Assembly (NCBI GenBank): GCA_964453915.1
Contig: CAYVPW010000004.1
Coordinates: 1 to 61,927, forward strand
Length of the DNA: 61,927 bases
Origin: UBA1259 sp964453915
GTDB taxonomy: Bacteria > Bacillota > Clostridia > Christensenellales > Borkfalkiaceae
Reading direction: 5' to 3'
The position numbers and the translations under genes are program-made. Below the pieces are notes generated by a model. It was not told the origin of the DNA. It saw only the letters and a list, made by a program, of their open reading frames with translations, and made no database searches. This document shows, piece by piece, positions 15,570 through 24,465 of this stretch. Position 1 is the stretch's first letter, and every line of letters starts with the position of its first letter.

Positions 15570-15629
15570 ATTTTTAAGTATAATAAAGAATCTTTCATAT
15601 TACTTTATGTTAAAGGAGATTGAAAATTT

Positions 15630-16556
15630 ATGAAATTTGAAATTATGGTTAGCATACTTATAGATTTATTGTCGAAAAGATGTGTTTCTGCCAAGTCCTT
15701 AGCCACAAAGTACGGCGTAAGCGTAAGAAGCATTTACAGATACGTAGAAAGTTTAGAACAAGCCGGTATTCCAATTTATACTATAAGAGGCAACAACGGC
15801 GGAATTGCACTTGTAGACACCTATAAACTGTCTAGCACTTTTCTAACGGAAAAAGAATTTCAAAAAACAATAGAGGCGCTTACCTCTATTACAAACAGTA
15901 TTTCCAGCAAAGAGTTAGAAAGCGTAATACAAAAGCTAAAAGCAACCGTAAAAAAAGAATATACCGGCTTTGATATAAAAACCGGTAATTTAATAATAGA
16001 CGCTTCCCCTTGGGGCGATACTTTAGGATATAAAAACAAACTTAGCGTGATAAATAAAGCCATAGACTCTAACAATCAACTTAAAATAGTCTACCACGAT
16101 AGAAACGGCACCGTTTCGGAAAGAATTATAGACCCGCACGTGATTGTTTTTAAGCAAGGTGTTTGGTACGTTTACGCATTTTGCCATTTAAGGGAAGATT
16201 TTAGGTTTTTCAAAATCGGAAGAATAGAAAACGCCACTATACAAAAATCTTTGTTTGCAAGACAAAACGTTTCTCAAAAAAATTTATCATTCGAGTTTTG
16301 GGAAAACAGTGCCCCTGCCGTAGACGTGGAGCTAGAAGTAAATAAATCCGTTTTATCCGACATTGAGGAATGGGTAGGCATAGAAAACGTTTACCACGAA
16401 AACGGAAAAATACTTGTAAAAGCGAAATTTCCTTTCGATAACGGTTTAGTTTCTAAAATAATAGGTTTTGGAAAAGGAATTAAAGTAAATAAACCTAAAG
16501 AATTAAAGATAGAAATTATAAAAACAATAAACGACCTAATAAAGTTGTATAAATAA
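15630..16556 (+). CDS. WYL-domain transcriptional regulator (HTH_11 type)
   Basis: The protein is a DNA-binding regulator with a ligand-sensing WYL domain. Its 308 residues begin with a winged helix-turn-helix (about 1-60: VSAKSLATKYGVSVRSIYRYVESL, with the wing IPIYTIRGNNGG). A helical linker follows, then the WYL domain at about 150-225 (LKIVYHDRNG, PHVIVFKQGVWYVYAFCH, FRFFKIGRIENA). A WCX-type C-terminal extension covers about 235-308. AAAGGAGATT precedes the ATG. WYL proteins bind nucleic acids or nucleotides in several stress and defence systems, but the effector here is unknown. The only obvious candidate target, besides itself, is the divergent 52-residue gene. Confidence 0.92.
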   Translation: MKFEIMVSILIDLLSKRCVSAKSLATKYGVSVRSIYRYVESLEQAGIPIYTIRGNNGGIALVDTYKLSSTFLTEKEFQKTIEALTSITNSISSKELESVIQKLKATVKKEYTGFDIKTGNLIIDASPWGDTLGYKNKLSVINKAIDSNNQLKIVYHDRNGTVSERIIDPHVIVFKQGVWYVYAFCHLREDFRFFKIGRIENATIQKSLFARQNVSQKNLSFEFWENSAPAVDVELEVNKSVLSDIEEWVGIENVYHENGKILVKAKFPFDNGLVSKIIGFGKGIKVNKPKELKIEIIKTINDLIKLYK

Positions 16557-16572
16557 CTATATTTATAAAAAA

Positions 16573-16602
16573 GCATATTCGCAAAAAAAGAATATGCTTT
16601 TT
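16573..16602. terminator. bidirectional terminator between WYL regulator and gpsA
   Basis: GCATATTC (16573-16580), a 9-base loop and GAATATGC (16590-16597) are flanked by A6 on one side and TTTTTATAT on the other. It stops both convergent genes. Confidence 0.85.
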
Positions 16603-16616
16603 ATATCTTTAAAAAT

Positions 16617-17576
16617 TTAAAACTCTTTTCTAGTGCTTCTAGAAAAAACGGATAAAAACGCCTGCATAGGCTCTTTGTTTTCGTATAAAATAGAATAAAC
16701 AGCGTTTGTAATAGGCATATCTACGTTATACTTTTCGCCAAGCATTTTAAGTGCTCTTGTGGTTGCAACGCCTTCTGCAAGTTTAGGAAAACTCTCTTTT
16801 TTAACAAAAGATATTCCGTATCTTCTGTTGTTAGAAAATTCAGAAAAAAGCGTAGTTTCATAATCTCCTAAATGGCACAAACCGTATGCAGATAATTCGT
16901 TTCCGCACATCGCCTTAATTAGCCTTGCAACTTCCCTTGCTCCACGAGCCATTAACGGACCTTTAAGCGTGGTATATCCACCGCCGTCTAACATTCCTGC
17001 GGCAATTCCCATAACGTTTTTTGCCGCTGCACCTATTTCGCTGCCGATAATATCGTCCCCATAATAAAATCTAATTAAATCGCTCCTAAAATTATCAGCC
17101 AAAAACTTTACCAATTCCGGATTATTAGAATCTATCACCATACAATTAGGAAGACCTTTAACAAAATCCTGAATATGCCCGGGCCCCACCCAAACGGCAA
17201 CGTTGTTTTTAGGCACGCCGCTTTCTATAACCACTTCAGAAAGTCTTTTGCCTGTTTCAACTTCTATTCCCTTCATACAGAGAACAATTTTTTTATCTGA
17301 AACGCCTATATCAACAACTTCTTTTATGAAAGAACGCAAAGATTGAGAGCTTATAGAAATAACTATAATCTCCGCACTCTCAACCGCCGTTTTCAAATCG
17401 GAAGTTAACGTGATTTTAGGATTAAGTTGTACGTATTCGTTTTGTCCCGTGTTTTTTAATACATCAAAAGACTTGTGCCCTTCCGTACCCCACTGAAAAA
17501 CGTTATGACCGAGATTGGAAAGATACCAGCCTATAAAAGACCCCCATCTTCCACACCCCAAAACAGAGATATTCAT
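16617..17576 (-). CDS. gpsA: glycerol-3-phosphate dehydrogenase [NAD(P)+]
   Basis: GpsA makes sn-glycerol-3-phosphate from dihydroxyacetone phosphate for phospholipid synthesis. The 319-residue protein has the Rossmann start MNISVLGCGRWGSFIGWYL, the VWVGPGHIQDF segment (replacing the common S-G-P-x-x-A-x-E) and the catalytic region EIGAAAKNVMGIAAG with the active-site lysine. It also has the substrate-site block GLCHLGDYETTLFS, and the NNRRYG stretch that binds cofactor phosphate. The loop variant GPGHIQD is unusual. AGGAG precedes the ATG. It ends the mrnC-to-gpsA gene run and is 10 bases after recR. Confidence 0.92.
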   Translation of the reverse strand: MNISVLGCGRWGSFIGWYLSNLGHNVFQWGTEGHKSFDVLKNTGQNEYVQLNPKITLTSDLKTAVESAEIIVISISSQSLRSFIKEVVDIGVSDKKIVLCMKGIEVETGKRLSEVVIESGVPKNNVAVWVGPGHIQDFVKGLPNCMVIDSNNPELVKFLADNFRSDLIRFYYGDDIIGSEIGAAAKNVMGIAAGMLDGGGYTTLKGPLMARGAREVARLIKAMCGNELSAYGLCHLGDYETTLFSEFSNNRRYGISFVKKESFPKLAEGVATTRALKMLGEKYNVDMPITNAVYSILYENKEPMQAFLSVFSRSTRKEF

Positions 17577-17585
17577 TTACAACTC

Positions 17586-18179
17586 CTAAATGGTTTTTCT
17601 ATCAACAAACGCTCTTGCTAAACTTACTTCGTCCGCATATTCTAAATCCGTGCCCACGGGTATTCCGTGCGCAATCCTTGTGACCTTAATCCCCAACGGT
17701 TTAATCAAATTAGAAATATACATAGCCGTTGCTTCGCCTTCCACGTCCGGATTTGTAGCCATAATAATTTCTTTAACGTTCCCTTCGGATATTCTCTTTA
17801 ACAAACCTTTAATGTTTATATCGTCCGGACCTATCCCGTCTATAGGAGAAATCGTTCCGTGCAAAACGTGATAAACCCCGTTAAATTCGTTTAATTTTTC
17901 TATCGCAATAACGTCTTTCGGTTCTTTTACCACGCAAATAACGTCCGCAGGGCGATTTTTACAAACGTCGCAAATATCGCTTTCGGAAAAGTTTCCGCAA
18001 ATCTTGCAATATTTTACGTTCTTTTTTACGTTTAATATTGCATCTGAAAAAGATTTTGCTTCTTCATCAGTCATATTTATTATTTTATAAGCAAATCTTT
18101 GAGCAGTTTTTGCTCCCACGCCGGGCAAACGAGAAAATTCGTTTATAAGTTTGCCTATAGGTTCTATATAAACTTTCAT
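17586..18179 (-). CDS. recR: recombination protein RecR
   Basis: RecR loads RecA with RecF/RecO on gapped DNA. The 197-residue protein shows the full family layout: the helix-hairpin-helix LPGVGAKTAQRFAY near residue 19, the zinc finger with CKIC and CDVC (about 56-71), and a Toprim domain (VVKEPKDVIAIE, then TNPDVEGEATAMYI). A conserved C-terminal GIPVGTDLEYADEVSLARAF block follows. It is the standard partner of ybaB and dnaX, and stands 5 bases after ybaB. Confidence 0.96.
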   Translation of the reverse strand: MKVYIEPIGKLINEFSRLPGVGAKTAQRFAYKIINMTDEEAKSFSDAILNVKKNVKYCKICGNFSESDICDVCKNRPADVICVVKEPKDVIAIEKLNEFNGVYHVLHGTISPIDGIGPDDINIKGLLKRISEGNVKEIIMATNPDVEGEATAMYISNLIKPLGIKVTRIAHGIPVGTDLEYADEVSLARAFVDRKTI

Positions 18180-18184
18180 ATCAA

Positions 18185-18523
18185 TTAAAAGCCAAGCCCG
18201 TTAAACGCACCCAGTTTTTCTCCCGATAATTTATCCGCTTTAGAATAACCGTCGTTTATCGCGGCACAAATTAAATCTTCTAGCATAGTCAAATCTTCCG
18301 TATCGACTGCATCGGGCGAAATGGTAATTCCGCTTATTTCTTTTTTACCGTTCATAACAACTTTAACCAAGCCGCTGCCGGAAACACCTTCAATCTCCGT
18401 TTCTTCCAATTCCGCTTGCGCTTTTTGCATTTCCTCTTGCATTTTTTGCGCTTGTCTCATTAAATTTTGCATTTGGTTTCCGCCACCGAAACCACCGCCG
18501 AATCCGCCTCTGTATCCTGCCAT
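18185..18523 (-). CDS. YbaB/EbfC nucleoid-associated protein
   Basis: This small dimeric DNA-binding protein of 112 residues is of normal length. Its N-terminus is glycine-rich (YRGGFGGGFGGGN), then comes the coiled helix MQNLMRQAQKMQEEMQKAQ. The beta core with GSGLVKVVMNGKKEI and the terminal LICAAINDGYSKADKL helix follow. The Gly/Phe-rich head before the helix is longer than in most YbaB proteins. It lies between dnaX and recR as in most bacteria. AAGGAGA stands before the start. Confidence 0.93.
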   Translation of the reverse strand: MAGYRGGFGGGFGGGNQMQNLMRQAQKMQEEMQKAQAELEETEIEGVSGSGLVKVVMNGKKEISGITISPDAVDTEDLTMLEDLICAAINDGYSKADKLSGEKLGAFNGLGF

Positions 18524-18536
18524 AATATTCTCCTTT

Positions 18537-20204
18537 TTACTCGTCTTTAATTATAACGATGTCACTTCCGAAAATTTGTTTTATTTTTTCGGTTTCCGCA
18601 TCAAATTCGTTTTTCTTTTTTTGATTTTCAGAAATTTTCACCTGAATTTCAAAGGGTAAAAATTCTTCTAACGCCTCTTCTATATACCCTCTGTTGTCCG
18701 CCCTGTCTAAAATCTCTTCGTCGCCTTGAGATAAAGTCGTAAGAACCAAAATATTGCCCAAAACCTCTATCTCAACGTTTTGCATAAGGTTCCACAGCAT
18801 TTCGTGCCCTTTTTGGCGAAGATTTTTTAATAAAATTCCACCCGCAACGTCCTTTGCGGACTGCAACGTTTTTCTTGAAACGCCGCTTTGAGCGGACGTT
18901 ACCTTTTCAAAATTTTCAACCGTCAAATTCTCTTGCTTAAATAAAGGAATTTTAGATGAGCCTGCGCCTTTTATCTCTATCGGCGTGAAGTTATCGATTA
19001 TTGCTTGATTTTTGTTTTCCGTTTGCAAAGGCTTGTTTCCGCCGTTTACGGATAAACTTGCAATTTTGTCTTCTAACGTTTTTATTCTTGCCACCAAAGA
19101 ATCGAAATCGCAATCCACGTCCGGTCTTGCAGACTTTATCGCCGCCGTTTCAAACACTATTCTAGGATGATTTGTATATTTAAGCGAGGCTTCCGCATCG
19201 GAAAAAATCTCTAAAATCCTAAGCAAACGACTATCGCTAGTGCTTTCTGCAATATCGTCTAGTGCGTTAAATTTATCTTCCGGCAAATTAAGTATATCGT
19301 TAGGCTTTTTACAAGTTTTTATCACCAACATATCTCTTAAAGTGCCGGTAATATCTTTTATAAGCACACCCATACTTTTGCCCAAATTGCAAAGATTGTT
19401 TATTATAGTTAAAATTTTGCCCGTTTCGCCGTTAATAAGCGAATAAATAAACTCACAAAGCAAATCAAAGTTAGTTGTTCCCAAAATATCGGCAACGTCG
19501 TCGTAAGAAAGTTTTCCCTGACTGAAAGAAAGCGCAGTATCCGCAATAGACAACGCGTCTCTTATACTTCCTTCTCCGGCTTTTGCTATCGCCGTAACGG
19601 CTTCTTTATCGTACTCTTTACCTATCTCATCGTATATGCCGCTAATCAACTCCGCAATTTTTTCCGTTGATATAAGACTAAAATCAAATCTCATACATCT
19701 AGAAAGTATTGTTGCGGGAATTTTATGTGCTTCTGTCGTTGCCAAAATAAAAACAGCGTGCTTTGGTGGCTCTTCCAAGGTTTTTAACAGAGCATTAAAC
19801 GCCGCACCCGTAAGCATATGAACTTCGTCAATAATATATACTTTATATTTGCAAGATACTGGCGGATATTGAACTTTTTCTCTTAAATCCCTTATTTCGT
19901 TTACACCGTTGTTAGAAGCAGCGTCTATTTCAATCACGTCTATATTAGAAGGGTCTAAAAGCGCCTTGCAACTTTCGCACTTGCCGCAAGGAGAACCGTT
20001 TTGCGGATTTTGACAGTTTATTGCCCTAGAAAAAATCTTTGCACAAGAAGTTTTCCCCGTCCCGCGAGAACCCGTAAATAAGTATGCGTGACCAAGTCTG
20101 TCTGTTTCTATTTGATTTACCAATGTTTTTACAATATTATCTTGCCCGATAAGTTTATCAAACGTTTCGGGACGATATTTTCTGTATAAAGCAAGATAAG
20201 CCAT
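18537..20204 (-). CDS. dnaX: DNA polymerase III subunit gamma/tau
   Basis: DnaX is the clamp-loader ATPase. Its 555 residues have Walker A GSRGTGKTS at 45-53, a zinc module with cysteines in CQNPQNGSPCGKCESC, Walker B IDEVHMLT and the sensor segment TTEAHKIPATILSRC. Domain III follows, and then a low-conservation C-terminal tail of about 180 residues that in tau binds the polymerase and helicase. I did not find a slippery A-rich frameshift site with a following stem. As in other Firmicutes, a full-length tau-like product is likely. It directly follows sigH (3 bases) and precedes ybaB. Confidence 0.96.
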   Translation of the reverse strand: MAYLALYRKYRPETFDKLIGQDNIVKTLVNQIETDRLGHAYLFTGSRGTGKTSCAKIFSRAINCQNPQNGSPCGKCESCKALLDPSNIDVIEIDAASNNGVNEIRDLREKVQYPPVSCKYKVYIIDEVHMLTGAAFNALLKTLEEPPKHAVFILATTEAHKIPATILSRCMRFDFSLISTEKIAELISGIYDEIGKEYDKEAVTAIAKAGEGSIRDALSIADTALSFSQGKLSYDDVADILGTTNFDLLCEFIYSLINGETGKILTIINNLCNLGKSMGVLIKDITGTLRDMLVIKTCKKPNDILNLPEDKFNALDDIAESTSDSRLLRILEIFSDAEASLKYTNHPRIVFETAAIKSARPDVDCDFDSLVARIKTLEDKIASLSVNGGNKPLQTENKNQAIIDNFTPIEIKGAGSSKIPLFKQENLTVENFEKVTSAQSGVSRKTLQSAKDVAGGILLKNLRQKGHEMLWNLMQNVEIEVLGNILVLTTLSQGDEEILDRADNRGYIEEALEEFLPFEIQVKISENQKKKNEFDAETEKIKQIFGSDIVIIKDE

Positions 20205-20207
20205 AGT

Positions 20208-20795
20208 TTATTCTCCGTATATCGATGCAACTTTTTTTCTAATTCTTTGCAAAGCATTATCGATAGATTTTTCGTTTTTATCTAACCGTTGCGCAATTTC
20301 TTGATAAGAGTAGCCTTCTATATAAAGGTTAAAGATATTATACTCTAATTTACTTAAATTCCTTTTTATACTTTCGTAAAACTCTTTTTCGGACTCAGTT
20401 TCTATAAAGGTTTTTTCCGGATTATCCTTAAAAGAAATCATTAAAGCGCTTTTTTCCGCATCAAAATCCGAATCTCCGCTTAAAGAAATAAAATTGTTTA
20501 GCGGCTTATTTTTATCCGAATTATACCTTCTTATCAAAGACAATATTCCGTTTTTTACGCAAGCATAAACGTAGCTTTTAAAACTGTACTTTCCGTTGAA
20601 AGTTTCCACTGCGCGAAAAACGCCAAGCATACCTTCTTGCAAAAGGTCATCACTGTCTCCGCCGCACAAAAAATACGGTCTTATGGCAATTTTTACAAAG
20701 TCTTTATATCTTTGTATAACGGCAGTCATAGCATCCGTGTCTTTTTCTTGCGCCATTTTTACAAGTTCTTCGTCCGTATAATCCTTATAATCCAT
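20208..20795 (-). CDS. sigH: RNA polymerase sigma factor, SigH type
   Basis: SigH (sigma-30) directs early stationary-phase and sporulation genes. The 195-residue protein has sigma region 2 (DDLLQEGMLGVFRAVETF, then YVYACVKNGILSLIRRY) and region 4 with the helix-turn-helix YSYQEIAQRLDKNEKSIDNALQRIRKK, very close to the Bacillus SigH form. The start EELVKMAQEKD is also typical. Position supports it: rlmB and mrnC precede it, as in the Bacillus mrnC-rlmB-yacP-sigH order, though yacP is missing. With spoVM and cwlD it supports a sporulating lineage. Confidence 0.9.
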   Translation of the reverse strand: MDYKDYTDEELVKMAQEKDTDAMTAVIQRYKDFVKIAIRPYFLCGGDSDDLLQEGMLGVFRAVETFNGKYSFKSYVYACVKNGILSLIRRYNSDKNKPLNNFISLSGDSDFDAEKSALMISFKDNPEKTFIETESEKEFYESIKRNLSKLEYNIFNLYIEGYSYQEIAQRLDKNEKSIDNALQRIRKKVASIYGE

Positions 20796-20804
20796 CTTTT
20801 TCTT

Positions 20805-21533
20805 TTAATTATTTTTTTGCGTTCTTTGCCTTACGGCTTCAAATACGGCAACACCGCACGCAACCGATGCGTTTAAAGAGTTAACCTTTCCAAACATAGG
20901 TATAGTAATTATCCCGTCACACTTAGATTTAGTAAGTTTTTTAACGCCGGAATCTTCTCCACCTATCACCAAACAGATTTTGCCCGTCAAATCGGATTTA
21001 TAAATATCTCCACCGCCTAATTCCGCTCCGTACACCCAAAAACCTGCCTCTTTAAGTTTGTCTATCGCAACGTTTATATTGGTCACCCGGCATACTTTAA
21101 CGTGGTTTAACGCCCCCTCTGAAATACGCATTACCGTATCCGAAACGGAAGCGCTTCTGTCTTTACCGATAATAAGCCCGTCAACGCCGGCACATTCGCA
21201 AACCCTTATTATACTGCCCAAATTGTGCGGATCTAAAATTTCGTTAAGCAAAACAATAAATCCGTCTTTATCCTTGCAGTCTTCTAAAACGTCTTCTAAA
21301 TCGAAATATTTATAATCGGATACAAAGGCTATAAATCCTTGACTATGTCCGCCCTCGCTCTCTTTTTCTATCACGTATTTATCTACAAGTTGAACTTTTA
21401 CCCTGCGAGAACGAATAGTATTTATAAGCCTTTTGCTAGCTTCATCTTTCAAGTCTTTTTGCACTAAAATTTTGTCTATTTCTTTATCCGTTTTTAATAA
21501 TTCGTAAACCGAATTTCTACCTTCTACTTTCAA
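20805..21533 (-). CDS. rlmB: 23S rRNA (guanosine-2'-O-)-methyltransferase RlmB (SpoU/TrmH family)
   Basis: RlmB methylates a guanosine in domain V of 23S rRNA. Its 242 residues comprise an N-terminal SpoU substrate-binding domain (VEGRNSVYELL at the start) and a C-terminal SPOUT knot with the three classic motifs: NEILDPHNLGSIIR, CLVIGGEDSGVKKLTK and IPMFGKVNSLNASVACGVAVFE. The start codon overlaps the mrnC stop by four bases. It could be a tRNA Gm methyltransferase instead, but the mrnC-rlmB-sigH context favours RlmB. Confidence 0.93.
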   Translation of the reverse strand: MKVEGRNSVYELLKTDKEIDKILVQKDLKDEASKRLINTIRSRRVKVQLVDKYVIEKESEGGHSQGFIAFVSDYKYFDLEDVLEDCKDKDGFIVLLNEILDPHNLGSIIRVCECAGVDGLIIGKDRSASVSDTVMRISEGALNHVKVCRVTNINVAIDKLKEAGFWVYGAELGGGDIYKSDLTGKICLVIGGEDSGVKKLTKSKCDGIITIPMFGKVNSLNASVACGVAVFEAVRQRTQKNN

Positions 21534-21928
21534 TTTTCTCTTCCTTTATTAAGTAAAAAATTTATTCTTTCGTTATTGCCCGTAACGTATAAATATCCTA
21601 AAACCGCTTCAAATCCGGTTGAAGCGTTATATTCTTGCACGGACGCACTTTTAGATTTCGTTGGCTTTTTTGCATTTCTGCCACGCTTAAAAATGTCAAA
21701 TTCATCTTCAGTTAAAAGTTCTTGAATCTCCAACACAAATTTTGCCTGCGCACAAGCGTTAACTTCTTTTACGGATAACTTGTTTAACTCGCCCGTTTTA
21801 TAATCGGAAGAAAAAACCAACTTTTCTCTTACGAATAAAGAATAAACCGCATCCCCCACAAAAGCCAACACAACGGGGTTAAGATTTTTTGCTTTTTCTT
21901 TACTAATTATATCACCTAGTTTAAACAA
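21530..21928 (-). CDS. mrnC: mini-ribonuclease III
   Basis: MrnC matures 23S rRNA ends. The 132-residue protein is a bare RNase III catalytic domain without a double-stranded RNA-binding domain, as expected. The N-terminal segment NPVVLAFVGDAVYSLFVRE holds one part of the active site, and STGFEAVLGYLYVTGN holds the glutamate-bearing second part. The central AKKPTKSKSAS stretch is typical of the family. It leads the mrnC-rlmB-sigH-dnaX-ybaB-recR-gpsA run. The usual upstream cysS is absent. Confidence 0.94.
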   Translation of the reverse strand: MFKLGDIISKEKAKNLNPVVLAFVGDAVYSLFVREKLVFSSDYKTGELNKLSVKEVNACAQAKFVLEIQELLTEDEFDIFKRGRNAKKPTKSKSASVQEYNASTGFEAVLGYLYVTGNNERINFLLNKGREN

Positions 21929-22043
21929 GTATTTATCCCTTTTTTATAATTTTGTATTTACGTTAATCAATTTTTAGCATTAAATCAAAACGTAAACCTA
22001 TACGCATAAATTATAACACAAAATCTCCCTAAAATACAATAGA

Positions 22044-22070
22044 AAAGCCCGATTTTTTGTATCGGGCTTT
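22044..22070 (-). terminator. cwlD terminator
   Basis: AAAGCCCGAT (22044-22053), a 7-base loop and ATCGGGCTTT (22061-22070) form a perfect 10-bp stem. It is located just after the cwlD stop and upstream of mrnC. The following minus-strand run is CTTTTCTATTGTATTTT. Confidence 0.85.
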
Positions 22071-22082
22071 AATTATATTTTT

Positions 22083-22799
22083 TTAACAGCAAAATTCAAA
22101 AGACTGTACCGCCAAATACCCTACTATTCCCTTAAAAATCGCATAAGAAATTTTGTCTTGATACTCTTCCGTAATCAATAACGCCTCGTCTTCCGGGTTA
22201 GATAAAAATCCACATTCCGCTATAACGGAAGGATAGTCAGTGCAGTTAAGTATATAATAATCTCCGGCAAGCGCACTACATTCCCTTGCAGCCGTTTCCA
22301 TTTCGTTAAAAGATTTTTGCAAATTCTCCGCCAAAATTTTAGAATCTTCGCTTTGTTCTTTATAAAAAACCTGCGCCCCTCTCCTAGAAGAAAGACTATA
22401 CTTATTCATATGCACGCTAACTACAAGCGTCGGCTTTGCCGCCTCTATTATCTCTTTTCTCTTTAACATATCTTTCTTTTTAAAACCGCCTGTTGCCATT
22501 CCGTATAGCCCCGCATCGGAACTTCTTGTAAGAACAACGGAAAAACCCGCCCCAACCAAATAGTTTTCTAATTTTTTTACCACGCTTAAATTAAGTTCGC
22601 TCTCTTTAACCTTTGTGTTAACGCCGCATACTCCTGCATCTATTCCGCCGTGCCCTGCATCTAAAACAATTTTTACCGCACTAATTTCTCCACTCCCCAC
22701 AGGATTATCTCTTAAAGCCCCCGCACAAATGGCAAAAGTTATAGCGGTAATAATTAAAACCGCAACAATTAAAACGTTTCTTCTTTTAAAAACGAACAT
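22083..22799 (-). CDS. cwlD: N-acetylmuramoyl-L-alanine amidase, CwlD-like
   Basis: This Amidase_3 zinc hydrolase cleaves the muramic acid-alanine bond. CwlD starts muramic-delta-lactam formation in spore cortex. The start at 22799 has GGGGGAAAG right before it; an in-frame extension to 22832 lacks such a site. The product is 238 residues with one N-terminal membrane segment (about 9-28). The metal and catalytic residues are in place: H50 (LDAGHGG), E66, H130 (VSVHMNK) and E195 (AECGFLSN). No SPOR, SH3 or LRR wall-binding repeats are attached, which fits CwlD. A vegetative amidase cannot be excluded. It is monocistronic. Confidence 0.82.
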   Translation of the reverse strand: MFVFKRRNVLIVAVLIITAITFAICAGALRDNPVGSGEISAVKIVLDAGHGGIDAGVCGVNTKVKESELNLSVVKKLENYLVGAGFSVVLTRSSDAGLYGMATGGFKKKDMLKRKEIIEAAKPTLVVSVHMNKYSLSSRRGAQVFYKEQSEDSKILAENLQKSFNEMETAARECSALAGDYYILNCTDYPSVIAECGFLSNPEDEALLITEEYQDKISYAIFKGIVGYLAVQSFEFCC

Positions 22800-22878
22800 C
22801 TTTCCCCCACAATATAAACCGCAAAAAAACAAATATCGTTTTTATTATATTTACTTTTTAATTTAAAAAATTATGCAA

Positions 22879-22906
22879 AAAACTGCCCCAATTTTAGGGC
22901 GGTTTT
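22879..22906 (-). terminator. terminator downstream of rlmD (distal hairpin)
   Basis: On the minus strand AAAACCGCCC pairs with GGGCAGTTTT (one G-U pair), followed by TTTTTTG-like sequence. It follows a first hairpin at 22937-22971. Confidence 0.7.
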
Positions 22907-22936
22907 ATATGTGTATATTTTTACTTTTTTAAAAAA

Positions 22937-22971
22937 TTTTTGTCCACGTGCTTAAAAAAGCGTGGACAAAA
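22937..22971 (-). terminator. strong hairpin downstream of rlmD
   Basis: TTTTGTCCACG (22937-22947) and CGTGGACAAAA (22961-22971) form a perfect 11-bp inverted repeat. On the minus strand it is followed by ATTTTTT. It lies 65 bases past the rlmD stop. The rest of 22800-23037 is AT-rich with no gene. Confidence 0.7.
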
Positions 22972-23037
22972 TGTAGACACAATACATATTTAGACACAAA
23001 TAAAATCAATATTTAGTATTTTGCAAACAACAAAATA

Positions 23038-24456
23038 CTACTCATTGTGGTTTTTACTTGATAAAACGCAAATAGTTTCTATGTGCTTGGTGTGGGGAAA
23101 CATATCGAAGGGTTTTATAAACTCCACGTTAAATCTCGGGGTAAAATTTGCAGATTTTTTTATCTCTCCGTTTTCCACACACAAACTACCGATTAAAAGC
23201 CCAACGTCCCTAGCCAAGGTAGACGGCATGCAAGAAACATAAACTATTTTATCAACGTTGGCGCTTAATATAGATTTAATAACAGCTAAATCACAACCTT
23301 TTCTGGGCGGATCTATAACAACGGAAATTTTGTTGCCTTGCGCCTTTTCCTTTTCTATTAAATTTGGTAAGATTTCTTCGCACTTGCCGCAATAATTTGT
23401 GATTTTATCTTTTAAGCCGTTAGTGGCGGCAAGTTGGTTTGCGCAATCTACCGCTTCTTTTATTATTTCTATGCCTATTGCTTTTTTTGCTTGTTTTGCC
23501 AAAATTGCCGTCATCAAGCCGGCACCGCTATACGCATCTATAACGGTAGAATTTTTTGTATCACCTATCGCATTGCTTACGCTTTTATACAATTTTTCGC
23601 AAACACCGGAATTTACCTGCATAAAACTCTTTACGCCGATAAGATATTTTATACCAAGCATTTCCGCTTGATACTCTCCGTTGCCCTTTACCAAATAAAA
23701 TTCTTCGCCGTAAATCACGTTAGAGCGGCCACCGTTTACGTTGACGTATAAAGAATAATTATCGCAAAACTCTTTGTTTAACAAAGATATAACGTATTCT
23801 ATTCCCCTAACTTTTTTTGTTAAAGAAACGATAGTAAAAATCAATTTTCCGTCTATTTCTTTAACGGTAATTTCTCTTATTTCTCCACTAAAAGTTTCTT
23901 CGTTATATCCTTTTATGGCAAATTTTTCAAAATAAGTTTTAAAAATGGAAATAACGGTTTTTGTCCAACACGGATTTATGCAACAATCTTCTATCTCTAC
24001 TACTCTATGAGAATTAGGTGCATAAAAACCTATCACCGTTTGACCGTTTTGATAAGCCACCGGCAACTGTAATTTGTTTCTATAACCAAAAATTTTATCC
24101 GAAGGCTCTGCATCTAAAAGTTCTACGTCCAGCCCTGCAATTTTATAAAAACAATTTTTAACGTTTTCCGCTTTGATATTTAACTGTTCTTTGTACAAAA
24201 CGTGTTGAAGTTGGCATCCACCGCACTTTTTAAACGCCGTACAATTAGGCTCGGTTCTAAACGGGCTAGGTTCTAAAACTTCTAAAAGTTTACCAAAGGC
24301 TAAATTTTTTTGTATTTTAAGTATTTTATACCTAATTTTTTCCCCTTTAATAGAAAAAGGCACAAATACGACGATATTATCACGCCTTATCACGCCTTCT
24401 CCGTTAGAGCCGAAATCAGATACTACGTCAACGTATTCACAATTTTTTTCTAACAT
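23038..24456 (-). CDS. rlmD: class I SAM-dependent rRNA/tRNA (uracil-5-)-methyltransferase, RlmD/RlmCD type
   Basis: The enzyme makes 5-methyluridine in 23S rRNA. Its 472 residues start with a TRAM RNA-binding domain (about 1-60; GSNGEGVI, VFVPFSIKGEKI). An iron-sulfur cysteine cluster follows (CTAFKKCGGCQLQH plus a later cysteine). The methyltransferase domain has VIDAYSGAGLMTAILA (SAM loop), VIDPPRKGCD, and the catalytic-cysteine motif YVSCMPSTLARD. The C-terminal FDMFPHTKHIETICVLS is diagnostic of the TrmA/RumA family. Gram-positive members may modify two sites (RlmCD). It sits 9 bases after the membrane protein gene of the trio. Confidence 0.92.
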   Translation of the reverse strand: MLEKNCEYVDVVSDFGSNGEGVIRRDNIVVFVPFSIKGEKIRYKILKIQKNLAFGKLLEVLEPSPFRTEPNCTAFKKCGGCQLQHVLYKEQLNIKAENVKNCFYKIAGLDVELLDAEPSDKIFGYRNKLQLPVAYQNGQTVIGFYAPNSHRVVEIEDCCINPCWTKTVISIFKTYFEKFAIKGYNEETFSGEIREITVKEIDGKLIFTIVSLTKKVRGIEYVISLLNKEFCDNYSLYVNVNGGRSNVIYGEEFYLVKGNGEYQAEMLGIKYLIGVKSFMQVNSGVCEKLYKSVSNAIGDTKNSTVIDAYSGAGLMTAILAKQAKKAIGIEIIKEAVDCANQLAATNGLKDKITNYCGKCEEILPNLIEKEKAQGNKISVVIDPPRKGCDLAVIKSILSANVDKIVYVSCMPSTLARDVGLLIGSLCVENGEIKKSANFTPRFNVEFIKPFDMFPHTKHIETICVLSSKNHNE

Positions 24457-24465
24457 AAAAACCCA

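Noticed and set aside
18537..20204. Programmed frameshift in dnaX
   Set aside because: I found no slippery A-rich heptamer with a supporting stem in the expected mid-gene region.
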